DNA of 64,000 bases from NCBI GenBank assembly GCA_013378335.1, contig CP040556.1, positions 1,426,001 through 1,490,000 on the forward strand, written 5' to 3'. The DNA is from Streptococcus sanguinis. GTDB lineage: Bacteria > Bacillota > Bacilli > Lactobacillales > Streptococcaceae. Of this stretch, positions 57,167 through 64,000 are shown one piece after another; the stretch's first letter is position 1; each line of letters opens with the position of its first letter. The position numbers and the translations under genes are program-made. The notes beneath the pieces were generated by a model. It was not told the origin of the DNA. It saw only the letters and a program-made list of their open reading frames with translations, and searched no databases.

Positions 57167-58093
57167 TTAAATCTTCAAGAAGCGTCTCATAGAGAGTGCA
57201 GATCCCAACGATCCGATAAGAATGCCCAATACGAAAAGTATTGCTATCATAATCGGACTAAAGAGTTTCGGATCAATCATAGAAAGCCCTTGACCGACTA
57301 GGCTCTTATTCATAGTCTGGAAGGCTATTTTGTATATAAAATACACTGCCACTGACGGAATTGTTGCCCCTAGCAAGCCAATCCATGCCCCTTCAAACAA
57401 GAAAGGTCCACGGATATAGCTATTCTTGGCACCAACCAAGCGCATGATTTGAATCTCGCGACTGCGGGAAATAATGGTAATCCGAATGGTATTAGAGATG
57501 AGAAGGATAGCGACAAAAATCAAAAGCCCTGCTCCAATCAAGCCCCACGTTTGGATAAAATTAGAAAGCGCAAAGAGCTTTTTAGTGTTGGTACCACCAT
57601 TTTGAACCTCTGAAACACCATCAATCTTACGAGCATCTTTTGTAACAGATTCTACATACTTAGGCGCCTTGGTCTCAACAATATAAGCATCGTAAAGTGG
57701 ATTGGCATCACCGTCAAAAATTTTCCACTCGCTACCCATGGTTTCTGTCAGCTGCTCATATTGTTCTTCCTTACTAGAAAAAGTAACCTTATCTACATTT
57801 TTCATAGAAGTCAGAGCATCATAGACCTTGTGGTAGTCCTCATTCTGAACTGTTTGGCCTTCTTTTACAATCGTTTCGCTATTGTCGGCAACATCCTTAC
57901 GCATGTAAACCATGACGCGGACATTATTGGAAACATCATTTGCCAGCTTAGCTGTATTTAAAATTACTGAAGCAAAGACAGCTACTAAACTCAAGGTAAT
58001 CATAACCGAGCTGACAGCCGCTACAGTCATCCAACCATTCCGCGTAAGACTCTTAAGCGACTCAATCAAATGACGAAAAAATCTTCTAATCAT
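57167..58093 (-). CDS. ftsX: Cell division protein FtsX
   Basis: 308 residues from ATG 58093 (MIRRFFRHLIESLKSLTRNG), the normal streptococcal length and start; an ATG upstream would add 19 residues. Four membrane helices: about 26-48, then an extracellular domain of about 120 residues, then near 178-200, 227-250 and 277-300. With FtsE it controls the peptidoglycan hydrolase PcsB at the septum. It overlaps the ftsE stop by 8 bp. Confidence 0.95.
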   Translation of the reverse strand: MIRRFFRHLIESLKSLTRNGWMTVAAVSSVMITLSLVAVFASVILNTAKLANDVSNNVRVMVYMRKDVADNSETIVKEGQTVQNEDYHKVYDALTSMKNVDKVTFSSKEEQYEQLTETMGSEWKIFDGDANPLYDAYIVETKAPKYVESVTKDARKIDGVSEVQNGGTNTKKLFALSNFIQTWGLIGAGLLIFVAILLISNTIRITIISRSREIQIMRLVGAKNSYIRGPFLFEGAWIGLLGATIPSVAVYFIYKIAFQTMNKSLVGQGLSMIDPKLFSPIMIAILFVLGILIGSLGSALSMRRFLKI

Positions 58094-58778
58094 CGTATCC
58101 GTATTCTCCTTCCGCTTCATCACGTACCACACGGCCATTTTCAATAGCAATAACGCGGTGACGCAGAGTATTTACAATCTGGCTGTTGTGGGTTGCCATC
58201 AGGACAGTCGTTCCCTGAAGGTTAATCCGCTCCAGCAGGTTCATAATCTCCCAAGAATTATCTGGGTCCAAGTTTCCTGTCGGCTCATCCGCAATCAGAA
58301 CTTTAGGGTTGTTAGCAATAGCACGCGCAATGGCAATCCGCTGCTGCTCACCACCGGAAAGCTCATTAGGGAATGAGCGGACCTTGTGCTTCAGACCAAC
58401 CAGATCCAGCACTTCCATAACCCGCTTTTTAATATTGCGGCGGCGCTCACCAATAACTTCCATGGCGTAGGCAATATTCTCATACACCGTCTTTTTAGGA
58501 AGAAGTTTATAGTCTTGGAAGACTACTCCAACCTGACGGCGCAGCATTGGAACATCGCGCTTCTTAATCTTAGCTAAGTCAAAATCAGCTACTTTCAGAC
58601 TTCCCTTATCCAGCTTTATCTCCCGGTAAAGCAAACGAATAAAGGTTGACTTTCCTGCTCCTGAAGGGCCTACAATATAGGCAAACTCCCCAGGTTCTAC
58701 ATTAATAGACACACTACGCAGGGCAGTGGTCCCGTTGCCATACTTCTTGACAACATCTTTCATTTCAATTATTGACAT
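58086..58778 (-). CDS. ftsE: Cell division ATP-binding protein FtsE
   Basis: 230 residues. Walker A is GPSGAGKST (about 36-44), signature LSGGEQQRIAIARAI (about 139-153), Walker B VLIADEPTGNLDPDNS. The rest of the family features, VVFQDYKLLPKKTVYEN and ATHNSQIVNTLRHRVIAIENG, are clear. It forms the ATPase half of the FtsEX complex that activates wall hydrolases at division. AAAGGA precedes the ATG. It lies 45 bp after prfB, the conserved order. Confidence 0.96.
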   Translation of the reverse strand: MSIIEMKDVVKKYGNGTTALRSVSINVEPGEFAYIVGPSGAGKSTFIRLLYREIKLDKGSLKVADFDLAKIKKRDVPMLRRQVGVVFQDYKLLPKKTVYENIAYAMEVIGERRRNIKKRVMEVLDLVGLKHKVRSFPNELSGGEQQRIAIARAIANNPKVLIADEPTGNLDPDNSWEIMNLLERINLQGTTVLMATHNSQIVNTLRHRVIAIENGRVVRDEAEGEYGYDD

Positions 58779-58822
58779 CTATTGAAATTTCCTTTCAATC
58801 TAATTCTAATCTCTTGCATTTC

Positions 58823-59918
58823 CTAGTTCAAACGCCATTTCAAATAAGCGTCGATGAAACCATCCAAATCTCCGTCCATCACCTTGTCCACCTGAGCTAC
58901 TTCATAACTGGTACGATGGTCTTTGACCATGGTATAAGGCGTAAAGACATAGGAGCGGATTTGGCTGCCCCAGGAAATCTCCTTCTTATCTCCCTTGAGT
59001 GAATCGACTTCGGCTGCTTGTTTCTCTTGCTCTAGCTGGTAAAGCTTGGCCTGCAGCATCTTCATCGCCCGATCGCGGTTTCCATACTGGGTCCGGTCAA
59101 CCGTAGACTGAACCACAATTCCCGTAGGAATATGGGTCAGCCGCACACCAGTAGAAACTTTATTGACGTTCTGCCCGCCGGCTCCTCCCGAGCGGAAAGT
59201 GTCCATCTTAATATCGTCATCGCGAATTTCCACCTCAATGGTATCATCCAGCTCTGGCATGACCTCTACTGAGGTAAAGGAAGTATGGCGACGTTTAGCT
59301 GAGTCAAATGGCGAAATCCGGACCAACCGGTGGACTCCCATTTCTGACTTGAGCAGACCATAAGCGTGCGGCCCTTCAAATGAAAGAGTTACCGACTTAA
59401 TTCCCGCTTCATCTCCCGCTTGATAGTCTAAGACCTCTACTTTGAAGCCCTTGGCATTGCCAAAGCGTGTATACATACGCAGCAGCATATCTCCCCAATC
59501 CTGAGCCTCTGTACCACCAGAGCCCGGGTGAATTTCAAGGATAGCATTGTTATTGTCATAAGGCTCAGATAGGAGCAGGGTCATTTCATAGCTGGTCATC
59601 ATTTTCTCGAGTTCAGCCAGCTTTTCTTCCAACTCTCCCTGAACCGACTCATCTTCAGCCAGAAAATCAAGCAAGATTTCCGATTCATCAAAAAGCTCGG
59701 TCATCTGATGGAAATTTTCATAGGTTTGCTTGAGTTCATTCAGCTCTTGAGATGTCTTCTGGGCTGCAATGTTGTCATCCCAAAAGTCGGGTTCTGTCAT
59801 CTTATTTTCTAAGATGGCAATTTCTTCTTCCAGACCTTCTAAGTCAAAGAGACCCCCTGAAAGAAGCTAATTTTTCACGATTTGCGTCAATCCTTTGACG
59901 AATTTCTGAAATGTCCAT
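58823..59918 (-). CDS. prfB: Peptide chain release factor 2 (programmed +1 frameshift)
   Basis: The first 24 codons run from ATG 59918 (GAGGT before) to TGA at 59844-59846. The slip site reads AGGGGG TCT CTT TGA C, the classic internal Shine-Dalgarno plus CTT-TGA arrangement; a +1 slip continues as [22 protein letters not shown]2 recognises UAA and UGA, so its own UGA gives autoregulation. Later the [11 protein letters not shown] loop, the catalytic GGQ, is at about 240-250, and [13 protein letters not shown] is part of the decoding region. This is not a broken gene. It is followed by ftsE and ftsX. Confidence 0.96.
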
Positions 59919-60229
59919 AAATACCTCTTTTCACATATCGTTTAATTATAACATAAATTAAACAGTTTGCCTAATCTCATATTCAGCAGCTTACATTTTA
60001 TCGGATTTTCCCTAGCTAGGCAAGACAAGCGACTCCTTGTCACCTAATTGTTAGAAAAGTAATATAATGACATGGGGTTGGAAGAATTATTTCAAGCCTT
60101 CCTAGACTTCGTCCATGAATAAACGAAATACAAAATTACGAAAATTTATGAAGTGTTCTGATAAAAAAGGAGACTATCCATAGGTGCTTAAGCATTTTCA
60201 AGTTTTGAAAAATATGCTAGACTAAAACC
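59919..60229. other. 311-bp intergenic region
   Basis: Between the divergent prfB and metallophosphoesterase genes. It contains a TATAAT (60062) just before a possible 16-codon open frame at about 60072-60122 with no ribosome site, and an AAAAAAGGAGAC near 60164 not followed by a useful start. I see no convincing gene, RNA or repeat. Confidence 0.5.
60213..60223 (+). promoter_or_regulatory. Extended -10 promoter for a leaderless mRNA
   Basis: TATGC then TAGACT (60218-60223), followed by 6 nt and ATG 60230; no ribosome binding site is present. Confidence 0.45.
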
Positions 60230-61090
60230 ATGACAAGAATCGGATTTATGAGCGACCTCCATCTGGACTCCAATCAGTTTGGGGATTTTGAGCATCAAGC
60301 TCTTCGCCAGCTTTTAAAAGAGGAAGGGATTGACCACCTACACATTGCTGGAGATTTATCCAACGACCTGACCAAGATCAGTTTGCCCTTTATTGAAGAC
60401 TTAAAGCAAGACCTTCCTATATCTTTTAATTTAGGAAATCACGATATGCTGGGACTTTCTGAGCAAGAAATTTCAAACTATGATTTTCAGGTCCAACAGT
60501 TCGGCCAGACCAAGCTCGTCAGCTTTTCTGGCTGGTATGACTACAGCTTTGTTCCAGAAAAAAGCAAGGAAGAACATCTGAGAACCAAGACCAATTTCTG
60601 GTTTGACCGTAGATTGGAGCGTCAACTCGACGACCCTAGCATTACAGCTCAGACGCTGCAAGAGTTAGAAAAACTACTGGCGACTTTAGATGGCCCCATT
60701 ATTGTTGCTCTGCATTTTGTCCCCCATCAAGACTTTCTATACGACCATCCCTATTTCCAGCGCTTCAACGCCTTCCTAGGAAGCCAAGCTTTTCATCAGC
60801 TCTTTGTCAAATACAAGGTGAAAGAGGTTGTTTTCGGCCATCTTCATCACCGCCATCAAAGCCGTGTTATCGAAGGTGTCCGCTACCATATGCGTCCTCT
60901 GGGCTACATCCGCGAATGGGAACTGACTCGGAACTTTTTTAATGACTTTCCTCAGTATAAGATTCCCCAGATGTACCGCCTGCACAAGCGTTATAATGCT
61001 GTTAAAGATTTAGCCGAATTTCGAGACTATAAGAAAAAACATCTGGCAGCTGAACTGCGAGATGCTTTAACAGTAATTGAAGTTCAGTAA
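60230..61090 (+). CDS. Metallophosphoesterase
   Basis: 286 residues. Calcineurin-like metal sites are complete: MSDLHLDS (Asp/His), IAGDLSND, FNLGNHDML, then LHFVPH and FGHLHHRH. The core lies within residues 1-215, and the C-terminal 70 residues are basic and aromatic (YIREWELTRNFFNDFPQYKI). The ATG at 60230 is the only start that retains the first metal motif. Substrate (nucleotide, nucleic acid or phosphoprotein) is unknown. It converges with and overlaps the DUF2785 gene by 7 bp at the end. Confidence 0.9.
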   Translation: MTRIGFMSDLHLDSNQFGDFEHQALRQLLKEEGIDHLHIAGDLSNDLTKISLPFIEDLKQDLPISFNLGNHDMLGLSEQEISNYDFQVQQFGQTKLVSFSGWYDYSFVPEKSKEEHLRTKTNFWFDRRLERQLDDPSITAQTLQELEKLLATLDGPIIVALHFVPHQDFLYDHPYFQRFNAFLGSQAFHQLFVKYKVKEVVFGHLHHRHQSRVIEGVRYHMRPLGYIREWELTRNFFNDFPQYKIPQMYRLHKRYNAVKDLAEFRDYKKKHLAAELRDALTVIEVQ

Positions 61091-61875
61091 TGGAAATGTT
61101 GAATTGCAGCTCTCAGCTCATCTGAAAGCTGTTTTTTGCTGTCCAACTGCACATAGACTTCTAATAAGCAGGAGCGAAAATTGGAAAAAGCAATGAAGTC
61201 TTGGTTGCTTTCCAATGGAAAACTCTGTGATTGAAGCCATAGTCTAAGTTCACGCTGCGACAGTTTTTCCTTTAAGACAGCTTGATAGAGCACCTGGGCT
61301 AAGCGCCAATCCTCATCATTTCCGAAACGGACTAAAACTCTTTTAAAAACTTGATGAATGACCTCTAAAACCTCTGGCATCCTACTGGAGGGAAAGTCCG
61401 GATGACAAGCCACTTCTGTCAATAAGTCTGCTCCATGAGCAAAGGCATGTACCCAACCGTATTTCCTGGAGTAACCCCTTGTGTCTCTTTCTACTGACAA
61501 GTAGGTTAGCCCCTTATCTAGTAAATATTTTCTTCCTTGCACTGATAAAGCCTGATAATACGAAGAGTTTGGATTACCATCACAGTTTAAGAGATTGGCA
61601 TAAAGTAAAGCCGTGAAGGAACGTGTTAAGGTGGCTTGACCATTTTTATCACTCTTGTAAAAAAGTCCTTGTCTTTTGACTGCTTCTTGAGCCAAGAAAC
61701 GAAACTGTTCAGCTGAAAACAGGTCAGCTTGAAGTCCCTTTGCTAAGGACGAAAAGACTAACTCATCACGGATTGTCGCTTCTGGATGACCAATATGATC
61801 CAGTAACCATAAGATTTCTTCCTCATAATATAAAGGAGAAGCCTCTTCCAACTTCTTTCGTAAATTTTGATACAT
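61084..61875 (-). CDS. DUF2785 family protein
   Basis: 263 residues, all-helical. The DUF2785 signature is the central YGWVHAFAHGADLLTEVACH, with RSFTALLYANLL before it and FGNDEDWRLAQVLY after it. Function unknown; it has no signal peptide or membrane helix. AAAGGACGGTG precedes the ATG. It lies 88 bp downstream of the calcium ATPase gene's stop side, on the same strand, and its own 3' end overlaps the convergent metallophosphoesterase gene. Confidence 0.85.
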   Translation of the reverse strand: MYQNLRKKLEEASPLYYEEEILWLLDHIGHPEATIRDELVFSSLAKGLQADLFSAEQFRFLAQEAVKRQGLFYKSDKNGQATLTRSFTALLYANLLNCDGNPNSSYYQALSVQGRKYLLDKGLTYLSVERDTRGYSRKYGWVHAFAHGADLLTEVACHPDFPSSRMPEVLEVIHQVFKRVLVRFGNDEDWRLAQVLYQAVLKEKLSQRELRLWLQSQSFPLESNQDFIAFSNFRSCLLEVYVQLDSKKQLSDELRAAIQHFHY

Positions 61876-61930
61876 ACTTTCACCGTCCTTTCGAGTTGCT
61901 TTCTTTGAATTTGATTATATCGCCTTGTAC

Positions 61931-61961
61931 GCAAAAAAGCCATCCGCAGATGACTTTTTGC
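61931..61961 (-). terminator. Terminator of the P-type ATPase gene
   Basis: GCAAAAAG-TCATC, TGCG loop, GATG-GCTTTTTTGC on the minus strand, just after the stop at 61964. Confidence 0.85.
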
Positions 61962-61963
61962 TC

Positions 61964-64000
61964 TTAAATAGCATTCTTGTCCATACCTAATTTACGTTGG
62001 ATGAACTTAACAATTTCAACAATGACAATCATGGCAAAGCTACCAATCAGAACAACTGTCCATTGTGACAAGTCCAGCTTGGTCACATGGAAAATCTTTT
62101 CCAGTGGATCAATTACAATAGTCGAAATCAATAGGATGAAAGAAACCAGAATAGACCAGTTAAAGGTCTTAGACTTGAATGGACCAACTGTAAAGACAGA
62201 CTGGTAAACAGATTTTACATTATAAGCATGGAAGAGCTGGATGAGGCCAAGCGTTGCAAAGGCCATTGTCAGAGCGTCCGCATGGATAGCTTTGATATCA
62301 CCGGCATGAACGGGATTAGAGATAGCATAACCATAAACCGCCAGAACCAAAGCCCCTTGCAGGACACCCTGATAGATGATAGAGCTCATCACTCCACCTG
62401 AGAAGAAGCTAGACTTACGGCCACGAGGTTTATGACTCATGACACCTGGCTCAGCAGGCTCAACTCCCAGAGCGATGGCAGGGAAGGTATCCGTTACTAG
62501 GTTAATCCAAAGCAGATGAACTGGCTGCAGCACATCCCAGCCAAAGAGGGTTGCCAAGAAAATAGTCAGTACCTCAGCTGTATTAGCTGAAAGGAGATAC
62601 TGGATGGTCTTTTGAATATTAGAGAAGACCTTACGTCCTTCTTCAACGGCTACAATGATTGTCGCAAAGTTATCATCTGCCAGAATCATGTCAGAGGCAC
62701 CCTTAGATACTTCTGTACCGGTAATGCCCATACCGATACCGATATCAGCTGTCTTCAGAGCTGGTGCGTCATTGACACCATCACCTGTCATGGCTACGAC
62801 CTTACCTTGGTTTTGCCAAGCTTTGACAATCCGTACCTTATGCTCAGGAGAAACCCGGGCATAGACAGAGTATTGGCCAACAACCTTTTCGAATTCTGCA
62901 TCAGAAAGCTCATTGAGCTCTGCGCCAGTCAGGACATGGTCTTCAGTATCTCCTTCTTCGATGATACCCAAACGTTTAGCGATAGCTTCTGCTGTATCCT
63001 GATGGTCACCGGTAATCATAATCGGACGAATACCTGCTTCCTTGGCTACACGAACGGCTTCTGCAGCTTCTGCACGTTCTGGGTCAATCATACCGATTAA
63101 ACCAGTAAAGATTAAATCATTTTCTAGATTTTCAGATGTCAGGTCAGTCGGAACTGCATCAATAATCTTGTAGGCACCAGCCAGCACACGAAGAGCTTGG
63201 TGAGCCATGTCTGAGTTGTTCGACTTAATCAGCTGTGAAGTAGCATCATCAATCGCTGCAACATCTCCAGCCTTATCATGGGCAACACAGCGTTTCAAGA
63301 GTTGATCTGGCGCTCCCTTTACTGCCACAAGGAATTTCCCATCTGGCAATGGATGGATAGTAGACATGAGCTTACGATCTGAATCAAAGGGAAGCTCAGC
63401 TACACGAGGATATTTCTCTAAAAAGGCCTTCACATCATAGCCCTTGTCCAGAGCATACTGGATAAAGGCTGTTTCTGTTGGGTCACCAATTAGCTTCCCT
63501 TCCTGGTCAATCTTGGTATCATTGGCTAAGACAACTGAACGTAAGAGCGGCAGCTCCAGTCCAAGTTCAATATCTTGTCCAGCTTCATTCAGGACTCCGT
63601 CGTAAAAGACTTTTTCGACCGTCATCTTATTCATGGTCAGGGTACCGGTCTTATCTGAAGCGATAATCTCAGTTGATCCCAAAGTCTCAACAGCTGGAAG
63701 CTTACGGACAATCGAATTCCGCTTAGCCAAAACCTGAGTTCCCAAAGCCAACACGATGGTAACGATAGCAGGCAGACCTTCTGGAATAGCGGCAACTGCC
63801 AAGGCTACAGAGGTCATCAGCTCATCCAGTGGATTTTTCCCTTGAATGAAGACACCAACTACAAAGGTCACCGCAGCGATCACCAAGATAGCATAAGTCA
63901 GAATTTTAGACAGGCTATTAAGGTTTTGCTTAAGAGGTGTGTCCGTTTCATCCGCATCCTGCAGCATACCTGCGATATGGCCGACTTCCGTATACATCCC
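61964..64000 (-). CDS. Calcium-transporting P-type ATPase (P2A), N-terminal part beyond the window
   Basis: The C-terminal 678 codons are present; the gene runs off the right edge, so the actuator domain is missing from view. The M4 sequence VAAIPEGLPAIVTIV matches the Ca2+-binding PEGL of SERCA/PacL pumps. Phosphorylation site DKTGTLT is at about residue 115 of this part, the KGAPDQLLKRC nucleotide-binding loop follows, and the hinge is MTGDGVNDAPALK. Six C-terminal membrane helices are seen. It exports Ca2+ (or possibly Mn2+) with ATP. A terminator follows the stop. Confidence 0.93.
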   Translation of the reverse strand, partial: GMYTEVGHIAGMLQDADETDTPLKQNLNSLSKILTYAILVIAAVTFVVGVFIQGKNPLDELMTSVALAVAAIPEGLPAIVTIVLALGTQVLAKRNSIVRKLPAVETLGSTEIIASDKTGTLTMNKMTVEKVFYDGVLNEAGQDIELGLELPLLRSVVLANDTKIDQEGKLIGDPTETAFIQYALDKGYDVKAFLEKYPRVAELPFDSDRKLMSTIHPLPDGKFLVAVKGAPDQLLKRCVAHDKAGDVAAIDDATSQLIKSNNSDMAHQALRVLAGAYKIIDAVPTDLTSENLENDLIFTGLIGMIDPERAEAAEAVRVAKEAGIRPIMITGDHQDTAEAIAKRLGIIEEGDTEDHVLTGAELNELSDAEFEKVVGQYSVYARVSPEHKVRIVKAWQNQGKVVAMTGDGVNDAPALKTADIGIGMGITGTEVSKGASDMILADDNFATIIVAVEEGRKVFSNIQKTIQYLLSANTAEVLTIFLATLFGWDVLQPVHLLWINLVTDTFPAIALGVEPAEPGVMSHKPRGRKSSFFSGGVMSSIIYQGVLQGALVLAVYGYAISNPVHAGDIKAIHADALTMAFATLGLIQLFHAYNVKSVYQSVFTVGPFKSKTFNWSILVSFILLISTIVIDPLEKIFHVTKLDLSQWTVVLIGSFAMIVIVEIVKFIQRKLGMDKNAI

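Noticed and set aside
59844..59846. Stop codon inside prfB
   Set aside because: AGGGGG and CTT-TGA-C are the known programmed +1 frameshift site of release factor 2, so this is not a disrupted gene.
60072..60122. Possible 16-codon open frame after TATAAT
   Set aside because: No ribosome site, very short and no sign of conservation visible in one sequence.

Overview
The window looks like chromosome of an oral streptococcus of the Streptococcus sanguinis/gordonii type, most likely S. sanguinis. The case rests on gene order and content. These include pheS-acetyltransferase-pheT, prfB-ftsE-ftsX, HAD-gyrB-ezrA, an enolase locus within about 15 kb of a giant CshA-type fibril adhesin with a YSIRK-like signal and LPxTG anchor, a PavA/RqcH gene, and streptococcal T-box leaders. 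The species name is inferred from gene content, not from a search. Most genes lie on the minus strand.

Layout. 1-8 kb holds a cut-off acetyltransferase, a TetR-controlled ABC exporter, an uncharacterised gene, a zinc alcohol dehydrogenase, a serine-rich lipoprotein behind CopY-like boxes, an acetyltransferase, a MetE-like protein and a YbgA-like protein. 8-12.5 kb is the phenylalanyl-tRNA synthetase operon under a T-box; its middle acetyltransferase gene is frameshifted. 12.6-16.1 kb has an ABC-2 exporter behind a 34-bp palindromic operator, an AbrB-like regulator, and a T-box-controlled TrpX-like binding protein with no transporter partners beside it. 16.2-17.5 kb is a visibly AT-rich, solitary RES-domain gene with N-terminal zinc-type cysteine pairs, the best candidate for an accessory toxin or defence gene. 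17.7-26.7 kb has rqcH and the CshA-like adhesin, which is split by a one-base deletion.

26.8-39.4 kb carries a flavodoxin-like reductase, acetolactate decarboxylase, an AI-2E-type transporter with a TPR protein, a six-gene operon (lipoprotein, MacA-like adaptor, MacB-like ATPase and permease, response regulator, histidine kinase), a lactonase, a broken small gene and mgtE. 39.4-52.2 kb has a gene remnant, enolase, a YueI-like gene, an NTF2-like gene, glycerate kinase, serB, a broken hypothetical gene, ezrA, gyrB, a HAD phosphatase, a DJ-1 protein, a SEDS (RodA-type) protein and a YeiH-type membrane protein. 52.3-53.7 kb is an intact ISL3-family insertion sequence with an 8-bp target duplication, sitting in the loop of what was the dinG terminator. 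53.7-64 kb has dinG, a metallo-beta-lactamase-fold hydrolase, ftsX, ftsE, prfB (with its programmed +1 frameshift), a metallophosphoesterase, a DUF2785 protein and a truncated P2A-type calcium ATPase gene.

Cross-cutting observations. Four genes and one remnant look broken by single-base deletions, which could be real decay or base-calling error. Two near-identical 180-bp structured repeats lie in opposite orientation 52 kb apart, and a third element shares only their ends. Four genes have an extended -10 box (TATGn + hexamer) ending 6-9 nt before the ATG with no ribosome binding site, which suggests leaderless mRNAs. I saw no rRNA, tRNA, CRISPR array or prophage.
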